8,256 nt of DNA from positions 1 to 8,256 of the forward strand of contig JAQWRF010000352.1 of the NCBI GenBank assembly GCA_029243845.1. Reading direction: 5' to 3'. The position numbers were made by a program, and so were the translations under genes. Source of the stretch: Planctomycetota bacterium (GTDB lineage: Bacteria > Planctomycetota > UBA1135). The notes under the pieces were generated by a model. It was not told where the DNA came from and searched no databases. It worked only from the letters and a program-made list of their open reading frames with translations. Below, piece by piece: positions 1 to 6,918 of the stretch. Within the stretch, counting starts at the first letter, position 1, and each line of letters opens with the position of its first letter.

Positions 1-1
1 A

Positions 2-355
2 GATAGTTTTGAGGTGTCGTGCGCGATGGCCGTGAAGTTAGTGCAGCGCTTGGTTGAAGACGGAGCTACTCCACAAACTGTTTGGGCAATCGAAGTGCCA
101 CGGTTGGCGGCTGACGCTGTTCCCGAAGTGGTCTTCGCTCCCATGGCGGGGCGTTATGTCGAGGTCGGCAGTTTCCAAGTTAAAAAAAACGAAGACGGCG
201 GTTTCGTGTTTCGTCCGCAGTTAACTTTTCCACGTGAGCATGTGGTCGGCGGCGCGACGCATGAATTTCAATTGGGCAAAGTGGTCATCACGCCATTGCG
301 TTATAACTGGACTGACGAAGATGAACTGCAGCGCATGCGCGGCTGGGACTGGTAA
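2..355 (+). CDS. C-terminal part of an unrecognised protein (5' partial)
   Basis: The reading frame is open from the left edge (first full codon at position 2) to a TAA at 353-355, giving about 117 residues. A GTG at 14 could serve as a start, but the frame is open upstream and no ribosome binding site is visible, so I read this as the tail of a gene that begins outside the window. The visible part has a short helix-like stretch (AMAVKLVQRLVEDG), then beta-rich segments (VWAIEVPRL, GRYVEVGSFQV, FVFRPQLTF) and ends in an acidic, tryptophan-containing tail (NWTDEDELQRMRGWDW). I see no signal peptide, membrane segment or metal or nucleotide motif in this part and do not recognise the family. It converges on the acyltransferase gene with 21 bases between the stop codons and no clear hairpin terminator. 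Calling it a real gene rests on GC-rich, protein-like coding and the close packing. Confidence 0.6.
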   Translation, partial: DSFEVSCAMAVKLVQRLVEDGATPQTVWAIEVPRLAADAVPEVVFAPMAGRYVEVGSFQVKKNEDGGFVFRPQLTFPREHVVGGATHEFQLGKVVITPLRYNWTDEDELQRMRGWDW

Positions 356-376
356 CGTTGTTCCGCTTAGCGCAGG

Positions 377-2008
377 TTATTTACGGCGCCCATTAAGTAG
401 CCAGCCGATAGGCGTATGCCGCACCAGTAGTTGATAGCTTGCCAGCAGTATTATGGCTAAAGCGATGCAAATAACCCCGAGTTTTACAAGAGCAGGGGCG
501 TCCCATTCTGTCACATATTTTTGGGCGAGGAACACTAAGGGCAAGTGAGCGATATACATCCAATACGAAGCATCTGAGATATAGCGCACCCATGCTTTTT
601 CAGTAGAAAAAATCTTGCGGCATAGGCCAATGAGTCCGAAGCTCATGAAGCAAGTGTAGGCTGCCACCCACCAGGCCATGGACTCGGCACTGCCGGCGCC
701 CGGTTCGAGGTGCCCCATTCCGATGAGGAATGCGCAAAAAGCAGCGGGTAGCGTCAACCAGAAATAACGACCCAGGCGTTCTTCGTGATCATCGCTTAAG
801 AAATAAGCGGCACCAAAGAAAAAGAACACTGCGTAATAACTTAATATCGACAAGTTGGGCAAGAGTGCCGTCGAAGTGTCAGGGCCGAAGGATTCTGGGC
901 CCATTTGTAATTGATACAAAGCCACCAGCGGTAGCATCCATAAATATCTAAATGGCTTAACGATTAGCGGAGTCAGTCGCTTTAGCCCGATCATATATTT
1001 TGCAGCACCAGTCGTGCAGCAAAAGGCAATCACTAATAAAAACAAATACCACAAGAACCACAAGTGATGGAGGAGAGGGATGCGGAGTAGGTCGGTTTGC
1101 GCAGAACTAGTTGGCTGCGGTGTGTAGCTAGAGTTGAGTATGAGTTCATGCAGCGCCTTAGAGTCGGCGTAAAAAGCGCTCTCATCAAAAGGTATGCTCA
1201 GTAATCCGGCGTATATCGTTCCTAGAGGGGCAACGGATGTACGAGCCTCCGGGGTGGACATGCTGAATGGTGTCGCGCCATCGCTGTTTGGGCGCGCAAG
1301 GTCCGCGCCGCGTTCAATGAGTAGGGCTGCAACTTGTGGACGCCCAAATAGTGCTGCCCAGTGCATAGCTGTGCTGTCCTTTCCGTCACCGGCATTAATA
1401 TCAGCGCCTTTGTCAAGCAGAATCGCGACCATCTCAGTGTGTCCGAGACCGGCGGCCCAATGCAGTGCCGAAATTTTTATTTCAGATTTGTAGTTAACGT
1501 CAGCGCCTTGCTCAATGAGGAGCATCAACGAGTCGCTGTCGTTACGGCGGATTGCGGCCTCGATGAGCAGGTTTAAATTTTTTGGATCTGTTTCGCCGAT
1601 AATGTAATCGCGGTCGAGTGGTGTAAGTTCTGAAATCTTTATTGGCGCAGCGCTTGTCCCATGAGTTCGGGATACGTATTCAATAGCCCAGTTGGTCGCA
1701 GGAATAATCGTAAAGCAGCCGATGACCAACGGTAACAAGATACGTTTAACCCGGTGCTTTGCTAGAGATAAAACCCCGCGTTTGCGCCACAGCATGGCCG
1801 TAAAAAAACCGCTGAGTAGGAAAAACAGTGGCATACGGAAACCATGTATCGCGCTAAACACCAAATACAATGAAGTGTTTTGTTCGCTATCTTGCACCGG
1901 CCACGGGAAAGGCATAAAGGACAATGACGCGTGCAAAACGATGCCGAGCAACATGGCAAAGCTACGTAGTGCGTCAAGGTGGTGAAGCCGTTTCGGGGAA
2001 GTGATCAT
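377..2008 (-). CDS. Acyltransferase-3 (OpgC-like) membrane protein with inserted ankyrin repeats
   Basis: A 543-residue integral membrane protein. The N-terminus has the acyltransferase-3 signature RLHHLDALRSFAMLLGIVLHA (about 7-27), with the family's conserved Arg and His. Next come TM2 with FFLLSGFF (62-69), a basic loop (WRKRG...KHRVKR) and TM3 (about 90-111). After a loop of about 200 residues the chain resumes with HHLWFLWYLFLLVIAF (314-329), a motif typical of OpgC/MdoC-like members, and several more membrane segments to about 530. This family moves acyl groups onto sugars or glycans across the cytoplasmic membrane; the donor and acceptor here are unknown. The long loop holds about three ankyrin repeats (143-250). 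The basic TM2-TM3 loop should be cytoplasmic, which puts the repeats outside the membrane. I chose the ATG at 2008: it starts just before the motif and leaves 25 bases after the upstream stop. The longer TTG start at 2095 would overlap that gene and add 29 non-family residues. No strong Shine-Dalgarno is seen. It is probably the last gene of the operon. Confidence 0.88.
   Translation of the reverse strand: MITSPKRLHHLDALRSFAMLLGIVLHASLSFMPFPWPVQDSEQNTSLYLVFSAIHGFRMPLFFLLSGFFTAMLWRKRGVLSLAKHRVKRILLPLVIGCFTIIPATNWAIEYVSRTHGTSAAPIKISELTPLDRDYIIGETDPKNLNLLIEAAIRRNDSDSLMLLIEQGADVNYKSEIKISALHWAAGLGHTEMVAILLDKGADINAGDGKDSTAMHWAALFGRPQVAALLIERGADLARPNSDGATPFSMSTPEARTSVAPLGTIYAGLLSIPFDESAFYADSKALHELILNSSYTPQPTSSAQTDLLRIPLLHHLWFLWYLFLLVIAFCCTTGAAKYMIGLKRLTPLIVKPFRYLWMLPLVALYQLQMGPESFGPDTSTALLPNLSILSYYAVFFFFGAAYFLSDDHEERLGRYFWLTLPAAFCAFLIGMGHLEPGAGSAESMAWWVAAYTCFMSFGLIGLCRKIFSTEKAWVRYISDASYWMYIAHLPLVFLAQKYVTEWDAPALVKLGVICIALAIILLASYQLLVRHTPIGWLLNGRRK
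1259..1582 (-). repeat. Ankyrin repeats within the acyltransferase loop
   Basis: Residues about 143-250 of the 543-residue protein contain one degenerate and two clear ankyrin repeats, then the start of a fourth. Repeat 1 is LLIEAAIRRND...LLIEQGADVN. Repeat 2 is SALHWAAGLGHTEMVAILLDKGADIN. Repeat 3 is TAMHWAALFGRPQVAALLIERGADL. Then comes DGATPFSMS. Each carries the family's helix-turn-helix plus GAD hairpin at about 33-residue spacing. Ankyrin repeats are protein-binding scaffolds; the partner is unknown. Confidence 0.9.
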
Positions 2009-2033
2009 CGGGATACTATAACTAGGCGCGGTA

Positions 2034-5000
2034 TTATTCCAAGGAAGCGATAAAGCTAAGCAAGGCCGAGATGTCGGCATCCGGTAAGTCGTCAATCAAT
2101 CCGCCGGGCATTAACGAGCGCTTCATGAATCCCTCGCGCCTAATTTCAGATTTAGGGATAAACAATTCACGGCCGCCCATAAACACTAGAGTGGTACCGG
2201 AAGAGTTGTTTTGCAACATAAATCCTTCGTGCATTTTCCCTTCATAGGTTTCAATGCGGTACATGCGATAGCCCGGTTCGATCGCTGCGTCAGGAGTTAA
2301 TAACGCTAGTAGTAATGCTTCTGTCGTGCGGTTGGTTGAACCATCGAGAGCGGGGGCGATACCCACACCTTCGCCATTGAGCGTGTGGCATGAAAGGCAC
2401 AGCGTTTGAAAATAAACTTTGCCACGTGCCAGGTCTCCGGGTTGTTGCGCAAGAGCCGAGAAGCGCTCCATGAGGTGTTGTTGCTCTTGGATTTGACCGG
2501 CGTCCATAAGTCCTGGGCCATTGGCCATGGGGACGAATGCCGCTCCGCCTTGCACAATATTTTCGCGCGGTGCGTTAGCGAAGGAGAATGAAAGTCCTGC
2601 ATTGCTTGCAGTCAGCGCATGCCGATAACGGCTATTGATGTCGGCCGCACTGCGTTCATGATCCCACAGTCGAAACTCAACAATGTATCCGTCTGTTCCG
2701 CCATCTGACGGGCTGGACCGCCCGACATGTAGCCCCAGGAAGTCATCTTGGTTTTGTGTTGTGCTGACTTGATCGATAGCGCCATTGACATACATTTTGA
2801 AGATGCCGTGTTGATCGCGGCTTAATGCAAAATGAGTCCATTGGTCAGGCATCATCGCGTGCTGGGCAATAATCAGATCGCCATGTTGCGGCCCGCCGTA
2901 AAATCTTGCGCGACCATCATAGAAATTAAGATCAGCGCCACCGGTCGCGCCCATTAAACTATCGGCATTTGAGATTTGCTTGTTTATTTTCACCCAAGCC
3001 TCAACCGTAAAGGCACCGCGCAAGTCGATAGGGGTAGCGTGGGATTGAGCTGGGTCTCCACTAAGGTAGAGTCCGCGCGGTAAAGTGGCCGCGCGTTCTG
3101 CCCACAAGTTTTGCAGTACGTTGTTCCCAGGAATCCACGATTGCATGCGCTCAAGGATTGCCGGCGAAAAGAGTGTGGATGCAAGGTGTTGTGCATTCAA
3201 GCCACTTAGTAACAACTCGCTACCACTTGCTGACTTGGATAAAGCTTCGGCAATTTCTTGCTTCTCGAATTTCGCAAGTGTGCTCCATTTCGTAAACAAG
3301 ATTTCTTGCGCACGCGCATGATTACTTTCGCCTAAGGCGATGAGCGCCTCGATTTCTAAGCCGCGCGGACCCTGCTGCTGGTCGAGAAAATGAATGATGG
3401 CGTCGTGCGAACCGGCGCTAAGCGTTCTTAAAGTATGCAAAGCACGTTGGCGATGCGGCATAGAAGTTTCGCTGTTGGCGAAGATGCCAGCCGCGATGTC
3501 CTGCAGACCTTCCATCTGAAAGGCATCGATCATTTCTAAAACAAGTTGTTCGTTGCCAAGCGTTTTAGATAATTCTAAAAGTGCTACCGTCAACAACGAT
3601 TCCACTACTGCGGCGTCTAGTCGATCGCGTAACTTTAGAGTAGCCATCATTAAAGGCTGAGCGCGCGCGGGATCCGCGAACAGCGACTCTACCCATGGGC
3701 GAAGGCTTGGGTCTTGCGCTCCACGTAGGAGCAGAATCAGCTCTTCTTCGCTAGGCAAGCGATTTATATGTTGCCAAATTGCTACGAAGGGTTGCGCCGC
3801 CTCTGCGGTGGGCAATGCTAAACATGCCAAGAGTCGATTCTCTGGTGGCAGATCATTTGCTTCGCCGCTATTCAGAAACGCTTTAAGCATTTGCGGGTGC
3901 TGCTCAAGTCCTTGGCGCACTAGGAAACGTTCAAACTCGCGATTGTAAGAAGCACCAGCTGCGACGGGTACACCATGACGTCCTGCCCAAGGAGTTTCTT
4001 CACGTTGGGTCGTTGGCGCGACAGAGGGTTTAGCGAAGCGGATGAGCTCTGCGAGATGCTCGTTGGTGATCTCACTGGCGCGCAACACGCTGCGAATCGC
4101 TTCGGCGCGAACTTGAGGATCGGAATCCTCAACTAATGATGTGCGTAGCCATCCTTTTTGTGCGCGTAATGCTTCACGACGAAGATTGCGGTTGGGCGAG
4201 CGCAACAGTTGGACGCTGATGTCACTATCGACCTCATGGAGAGCATTGAGCGACCATAGTGCATGGATGCGCGTGGGCTCGGAAAGTTGGTCGTCAAGGA
4301 CTAAGCGACCTAGTTCAGGAATGAGGTCTTGCGCGTCGCGAAAAATGATTTGCCTCCAGGCGGCGCGCATTTCCCAAGTGGAGTTACTTTGTAGGGCGGT
4401 GATGAGTTGCGCATTAGAATACTTAGTGATATCTGGAATATCGCGATTCGTTTGACTAGTGTGACGCACGCGCCAAATACGTCCGCGGCTTTTGTCACGA
4501 TCAGGATGTTCGCGCGAGACTTCGTTGTGAGAAATAATTTTGTTGTACCAATCGACGATGTATAGACAGTCGTCCGGGCCAAAATGAATTGCAATCGGTC
4601 GGAACCATGGGTCGTCACAAGTCACGAAGTCATCGAGTTTGGTAAATTGAACTTCCCCGTCTACTTGGTGTTGTACGCGAGCTGCTTGCACTTTGCCAGT
4701 GATGGGATTGGCGATGAACATGGCATCTGCCCATGGTGCCGGGAAAGCGTCGGCATGCTCGCCGGATAAGGCAAGCCCCGAAAGACCGGTGCCGCCCATA
4801 GTGAATTCGGCAATCGGTGGCGCTAGTGGCGCATAGGACTGCATTTTTTCATTGCCAATGCCGGGGTAAGATGAACTATTCTGAAAAGGAACTACCGAGT
4901 ATTTACTGTCGTTGGCCTCTTGGATAAAGACGTTGCCTTGCGGGTCAAGCACTAGGCCCCAAATATTGTTAAAGCCAACACCTATAGTTTCAAAGATAGA

Positions 5001-6185
5001 ACCATCAGGGCGGAAGCGTCCGAGTTTGCAATAATTAAAAGTAACCGGTGGTTGGTCTCCGGCAACGACCTGTGACATATTGAAGGCACCTTGCGCAAGG
5101 GCAATCCACCCGCTAGGCATCAAGGTAAATTGGTGAGGCATGAGATGAGAATCTTGAATACCAAACCCGCTGAGTAAGGTAGTACGTTTATCTGCAGTGC
5201 CGTCGGCGTCTTCATCTTCGAGAAAGATCACTTCGCTACCTACGCCGAGGATTACACCGTTCTTCCATGGCAAGAGCCCCATTGGCATGGCTAAGCCGTC
5301 GGCGAAAGTGCGCGCTTGATGGGGTCCGATGGTCGAGGGCTTATCGAAATAAACGACTTTGTCTCTGCCGCGCGCCGCCCATAGTTGCGCCGCTTCCTCT
5401 GGGCTTTCATTGGCATCGAGTGGGTATTCGGTCGCGGTCATCGACCACATGCGTCCGGCGTCATCAAATTGTACGGTGATGGGCTTAGGCAAGCCTTGCT
5501 CTTCGCTACTGACTAGCTCGACAGTGTAGCCTTCAGGCACACTGAAACGTGCGCGTTGTTGCTGCGGAGTGAGCGGTGATTGCGGACGCTCAATTTTTTC
5601 TATGGTAATGTCGCGAAAGGAAACCTGAACGGCTCCGCCGGAATGTAGTTGCAGCGCGATTTGTCCATGCAGCGGAATGCTTGAATCTTGTTCGCGATAG
5701 TCGACGGTAAGGATGTCGTTTATCCACAAACGTATGCGCGGTCCTTCGCAGCGAATAACGTAGTTGTTCCAGCCGTCGTGGTTTAATGCCGGACCCAGTT
5801 TCGCCATATCTGATGAGGCAAGGACAATGTTGCGTCGCCACTCATCATATAACGATCCCCACCATCCTGGATTTCCGATGTCGGCTTGGTAACCCTTGGC
5901 GTGACCCGCATCCCAAGGCTGTGATCGAAACTGAACACCACTATTGACCATCCCCATGCTCTCGTCACCTTGAAGGCGAAACTGTAAACGCAATTCAAAA
6001 TCGTCATAGGACTCTTCGTAGAACAGAAACGAGTTTTTATCGGTGGCAGTCTTTAAGTCGCCGCCGACGATGGCGCCATCGACTACTTTCCATACCTGCG
6101 GTTCACTGGAGTGCCAGCCGTCGAGGTTCTCGCCGTTGAACAGCGTTTGCGCCGCTAGGGCGAGGGTCAGGTAAAAAGTAATCAT
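2034..6185 (-). CDS. Giant exported redox protein: DUF1080, PVC dehydrogenase propeller, HEAT, LamG, cytochrome c
   Basis: A 1383-residue protein. Residues 1-12 form a short hydrophobic export signal without basic residues. Residues 14-196 are DUF1080 (LFNGENLDGW, NSGVQFRS), a LamG-like fold known as 3-keto-disaccharide hydrolase. About 215-575 is the PVC-type membrane-bound dehydrogenase domain, related to glucose/sorbosone dehydrogenase propellers (FSVPEGYTVELV, DDCLYIVDWYN, GRIWRV). About 585-1015 is alpha-helical with HEAT-like repeats (DPQVRAEAIRSVLRA). About 1038-1190 is a second LamG-like domain (FTVEAWVKI, WTHFALSRD). About 1252-1383 is a PVC-type heme domain with CLSCH at 1263-1267 and a likely axial Met in SLMPGGL (M1359). 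It probably acts outside the cytoplasm, oxidising and cleaving sugar or glycoside substrates and passing electrons to its heme; this is inferred from the domains. The start is firm: an in-frame TAA lies 9-11 bases upstream, and the ATG overlaps the previous gene's TGA. Confidence 0.9.
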   Translation of the reverse strand: MITFYLTLALAAQTLFNGENLDGWHSSEPQVWKVVDGAIVGGDLKTATDKNSFLFYEESYDDFELRLQFRLQGDESMGMVNSGVQFRSQPWDAGHAKGYQADIGNPGWWGSLYDEWRRNIVLASSDMAKLGPALNHDGWNNYVIRCEGPRIRLWINDILTVDYREQDSSIPLHGQIALQLHSGGAVQVSFRDITIEKIERPQSPLTPQQQRARFSVPEGYTVELVSSEEQGLPKPITVQFDDAGRMWSMTATEYPLDANESPEEAAQLWAARGRDKVVYFDKPSTIGPHQARTFADGLAMPMGLLPWKNGVILGVGSEVIFLEDEDADGTADKRTTLLSGFGIQDSHLMPHQFTLMPSGWIALAQGAFNMSQVVAGDQPPVTFNYCKLGRFRPDGSIFETIGVGFNNIWGLVLDPQGNVFIQEANDSKYSVVPFQNSSSYPGIGNEKMQSYAPLAPPIAEFTMGGTGLSGLALSGEHADAFPAPWADAMFIANPITGKVQAARVQHQVDGEVQFTKLDDFVTCDDPWFRPIAIHFGPDDCLYIVDWYNKIISHNEVSREHPDRDKSRGRIWRVRHTSQTNRDIPDITKYSNAQLITALQSNSTWEMRAAWRQIIFRDAQDLIPELGRLVLDDQLSEPTRIHALWSLNALHEVDSDISVQLLRSPNRNLRREALRAQKGWLRTSLVEDSDPQVRAEAIRSVLRASEITNEHLAELIRFAKPSVAPTTQREETPWAGRHGVPVAAGASYNREFERFLVRQGLEQHPQMLKAFLNSGEANDLPPENRLLACLALPTAEAAQPFVAIWQHINRLPSEEELILLLRGAQDPSLRPWVESLFADPARAQPLMMATLKLRDRLDAAVVESLLTVALLELSKTLGNEQLVLEMIDAFQMEGLQDIAAGIFANSETSMPHRQRALHTLRTLSAGSHDAIIHFLDQQQGPRGLEIEALIALGESNHARAQEILFTKWSTLAKFEKQEIAEALSKSASGSELLLSGLNAQHLASTLFSPAILERMQSWIPGNNVLQNLWAERAATLPRGLYLSGDPAQSHATPIDLRGAFTVEAWVKINKQISNADSLMGATGGADLNFYDGRARFYGGPQHGDLIIAQHAMMPDQWTHFALSRDQHGIFKMYVNGAIDQVSTTQNQDDFLGLHVGRSSPSDGGTDGYIVEFRLWDHERSAADINSRYRHALTASNAGLSFSFANAPRENIVQGGAAFVPMANGPGLMDAGQIQEQQHLMERFSALAQQPGDLARGKVYFQTLCLSCHTLNGEGVGIAPALDGSTNRTTEALLLALLTPDAAIEPGYRMYRIETYEGKMHEGFMLQNNSSGTTLVFMGGRELFIPKSEIRREGFMKRSLMPGGLIDDLPDADISALLSFIASLE
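2037..2432 (-). other. PVC-type cytochrome c heme-binding domain
   Basis: This is the C-terminal domain of the giant protein (residues about 1252-1383). It opens with ARGKVYFQTLCLSCHTLNG, a covalent heme c attachment site whose CXXCH is encoded at 2399-2385. It continues through GIAPALDGS and a beta-rich segment (YRMYRIETYEGKMHEGFML) to SLMPGGLIDDL, whose Met is the expected sixth heme ligand, and ends in LLSFIASLE. This arrangement matches the putative heme-binding domain found at the ends of PVC dehydrogenase chains. Heme attachment requires export. Confidence 0.9.
6182..6185 (-). promoter_or_regulatory. ATGA stop-start overlap (translational coupling)
   Basis: On the minus strand the ATG of the giant redox gene (6185-6183) shares bases with the TGA of the DsbA-like gene (6184-6182). 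The preceding bases (CATAATTACATAGC) show no Shine-Dalgarno sequence, so the large gene is probably translated by ribosomes finishing the upstream gene. This fixes its start and supports a shared transcript. Confidence 0.75.
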
Positions 6186-6781
6186 GCTATGTAATTATGG
6201 ATGTCGTCGGGCGTGCAGTATCCGCTTTGTAAGAGTATCGGCTGCCCCTCCTGGATGATGCCGATACTCGGAAAACTGTTAGCGCCTAAGCGGCGGCGTA
6301 ATGCAAAATCTTCTTCGAGCTGACGCTGCGTTTCTGGCGCATTGAGTGCTTCTAAAAACTCCGACCGCGGAATTTCTAATTGTTGAGCAACATCGGCGAG
6401 TACTTGTTCATCGGAAGGATTTCTTACTTCTAGGTAGTAGGCGCGTTGAATCGCGTCAAACATTTCGCGCTCGAGCTTAAAGCGTCGCGCGACAATAACC
6501 GCGCGACAAGCAATCCAGGTGGAGCGCCGCGGTGAACAGTTTGTCCAAAAGTCGAAATTGAATTTAGCGCCAGTAGTTTGCGCGACGGCGTGCCATGCTT
6601 GCTGGACATAGTCGCGAGTGGCTTGGTCCATTGGCTCGTTGGAGTCCGGTGCGAGTCCGCCGAGGACTAATTGTATTTTGTGATTGGGGTAAGCTAGTTC
6701 GATCGCGGCCAATGTTGGCGCAAAGCCCCAGCACCACGAGCACATGGGATCGGCGATGTAGAGGAGTGGGGTGTTGTTCAG
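6182..6781 (-). CDS. DsbA-family thioredoxin-fold oxidoreductase, start codon uncertain
   Basis: A predicted cytoplasmic protein-disulfide oxidoreductase of the DsbA/FrnE-like group (COG3531 type). It opens with beta-strand LLYIADP followed by the active site CSWCWGF. A helical insert follows (ACRAVIVARRF, AIQRAYYLEVRNP), then the cis-proline loop NSFPSIGI and a C-terminal GYCTPDDI. Read from the CTG at 6781 it has 199 residues, close to the usual length of about 200-215. The first ATG in frame (6745-6743) lies inside the motif, just before the CXXC, and would remove the first beta-strand, so it cannot be the natural start of a folded protein. The frame is open back to a TAA at 6832-6830 but contains no ATG, GTG or TTG before 6745. 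No signal peptide is seen. The gene ends in an ATGA overlap with the giant redox gene, which implies co-translation. Its substrate is unknown. Confidence 0.8.
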   Translation of the reverse strand: MNNTPLLYIADPMCSWCWGFAPTLAAIELAYPNHKIQLVLGGLAPDSNEPMDQATRDYVQQAWHAVAQTTGAKFNFDFWTNCSPRRSTWIACRAVIVARRFKLEREMFDAIQRAYYLEVRNPSDEQVLADVAQQLEIPRSEFLEALNAPETQRQLEEDFALRRRLGANSFPSIGIIQEGQPILLQSGYCTPDDIHNYIA

Positions 6782-6887
6782 CGTTAGATGAGGTTTGCGG
6801 GTTTCATTTCTGGCTAGCAGTGTACAGGATTACTGTTGATTGCTAGGCGAATTACTTGCGGGGGTTTGTGGTAAAGCAGATTAATTA

Positions 6888-6916
6888 AGTCCTCTTTTTG
6901 GTCCTATAATGGGACT
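6888..6916. promoter_or_regulatory. Palindromic GTCC/GGAC elements around the -10 box, possible operator
   Basis: GTCC (6901-6904) and GGAC (6912-6915) form an inverted repeat with a 7-base spacer that contains TATAAT. A further half-site AGTCC (6888-6892) pairs with GGACT (6912-6916). A protein bound here would cover the core promoter, as expected for repression of a restriction gene. The order AGTC...GACT is opposite to the GACT...AGTC layout of classical C-protein boxes, so the identity of any binder is open. Confidence 0.35.
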
Positions 6917-6917
6917 A
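6905..6917 (+). promoter_or_regulatory. Putative -10 box and start region for the endonuclease gene
   Basis: A perfect TATAAT lies at 6905-6910, only 8 bases before the ATG at 6919. Transcription would normally begin around 6917, leaving a leader of 0-3 bases. No good -35 hexamer is visible 16-18 bases upstream (AT-rich sequence at 6881-6888). The only Shine-Dalgarno-like bases (GGGA, 6911-6914) would lie upstream of the transcript start, so translation would have to be leaderless or driven from a promoter further upstream. Confidence 0.55.
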
Positions 6918-6918
6918 C

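Larger units (their letters stand above)
6782..6918. other. Intergenic gap between divergent operon and restriction module
   Basis: This 137-base region separates the divergent DsbA-like and endonuclease genes, so promoters for both should lie here. The endonuclease promoter is described separately. On the minus strand the clearest -10-like hexamer is TACACT (6824-6819), with no convincing -35 element at the right distance. A 6-base inverted repeat, CTAGCA (6814-6819) and TGCTAG (6841-6846), could be an operator or could be chance. A minus-strand ATG at 6807-6805 opens only a 7-codon frame (MKPANLI, then stop) that is out of frame with the DsbA-like gene. Confidence 0.5.

Noticed and set aside
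331..340. Perfect 10-base palindrome GCGCATGCGC
   Set aside because: It lies within the coding sequence of the left-edge gene, has no poly-T tail and is made of frequent codons; nothing suggests function.
1194..1493. Plus-strand open frames opposite the acyltransferase and redox genes
   Set aside because: They are antisense shadows of strongly conserved minus-strand domains and show no recognisable protein features.
2009..2095. Longer TTG-initiated form of the acyltransferase
   Set aside because: The extra 29 residues overlap the end of the giant redox gene in another frame and precede the conserved N-terminal family motif without resembling it.
6814..6846. CTAGCA...TGCTAG inverted repeat as a mobile-element end or attachment site
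   Set aside because: Only six bases pair, with no target duplication, transposase or integrase nearby; at most it is a weak operator candidate.
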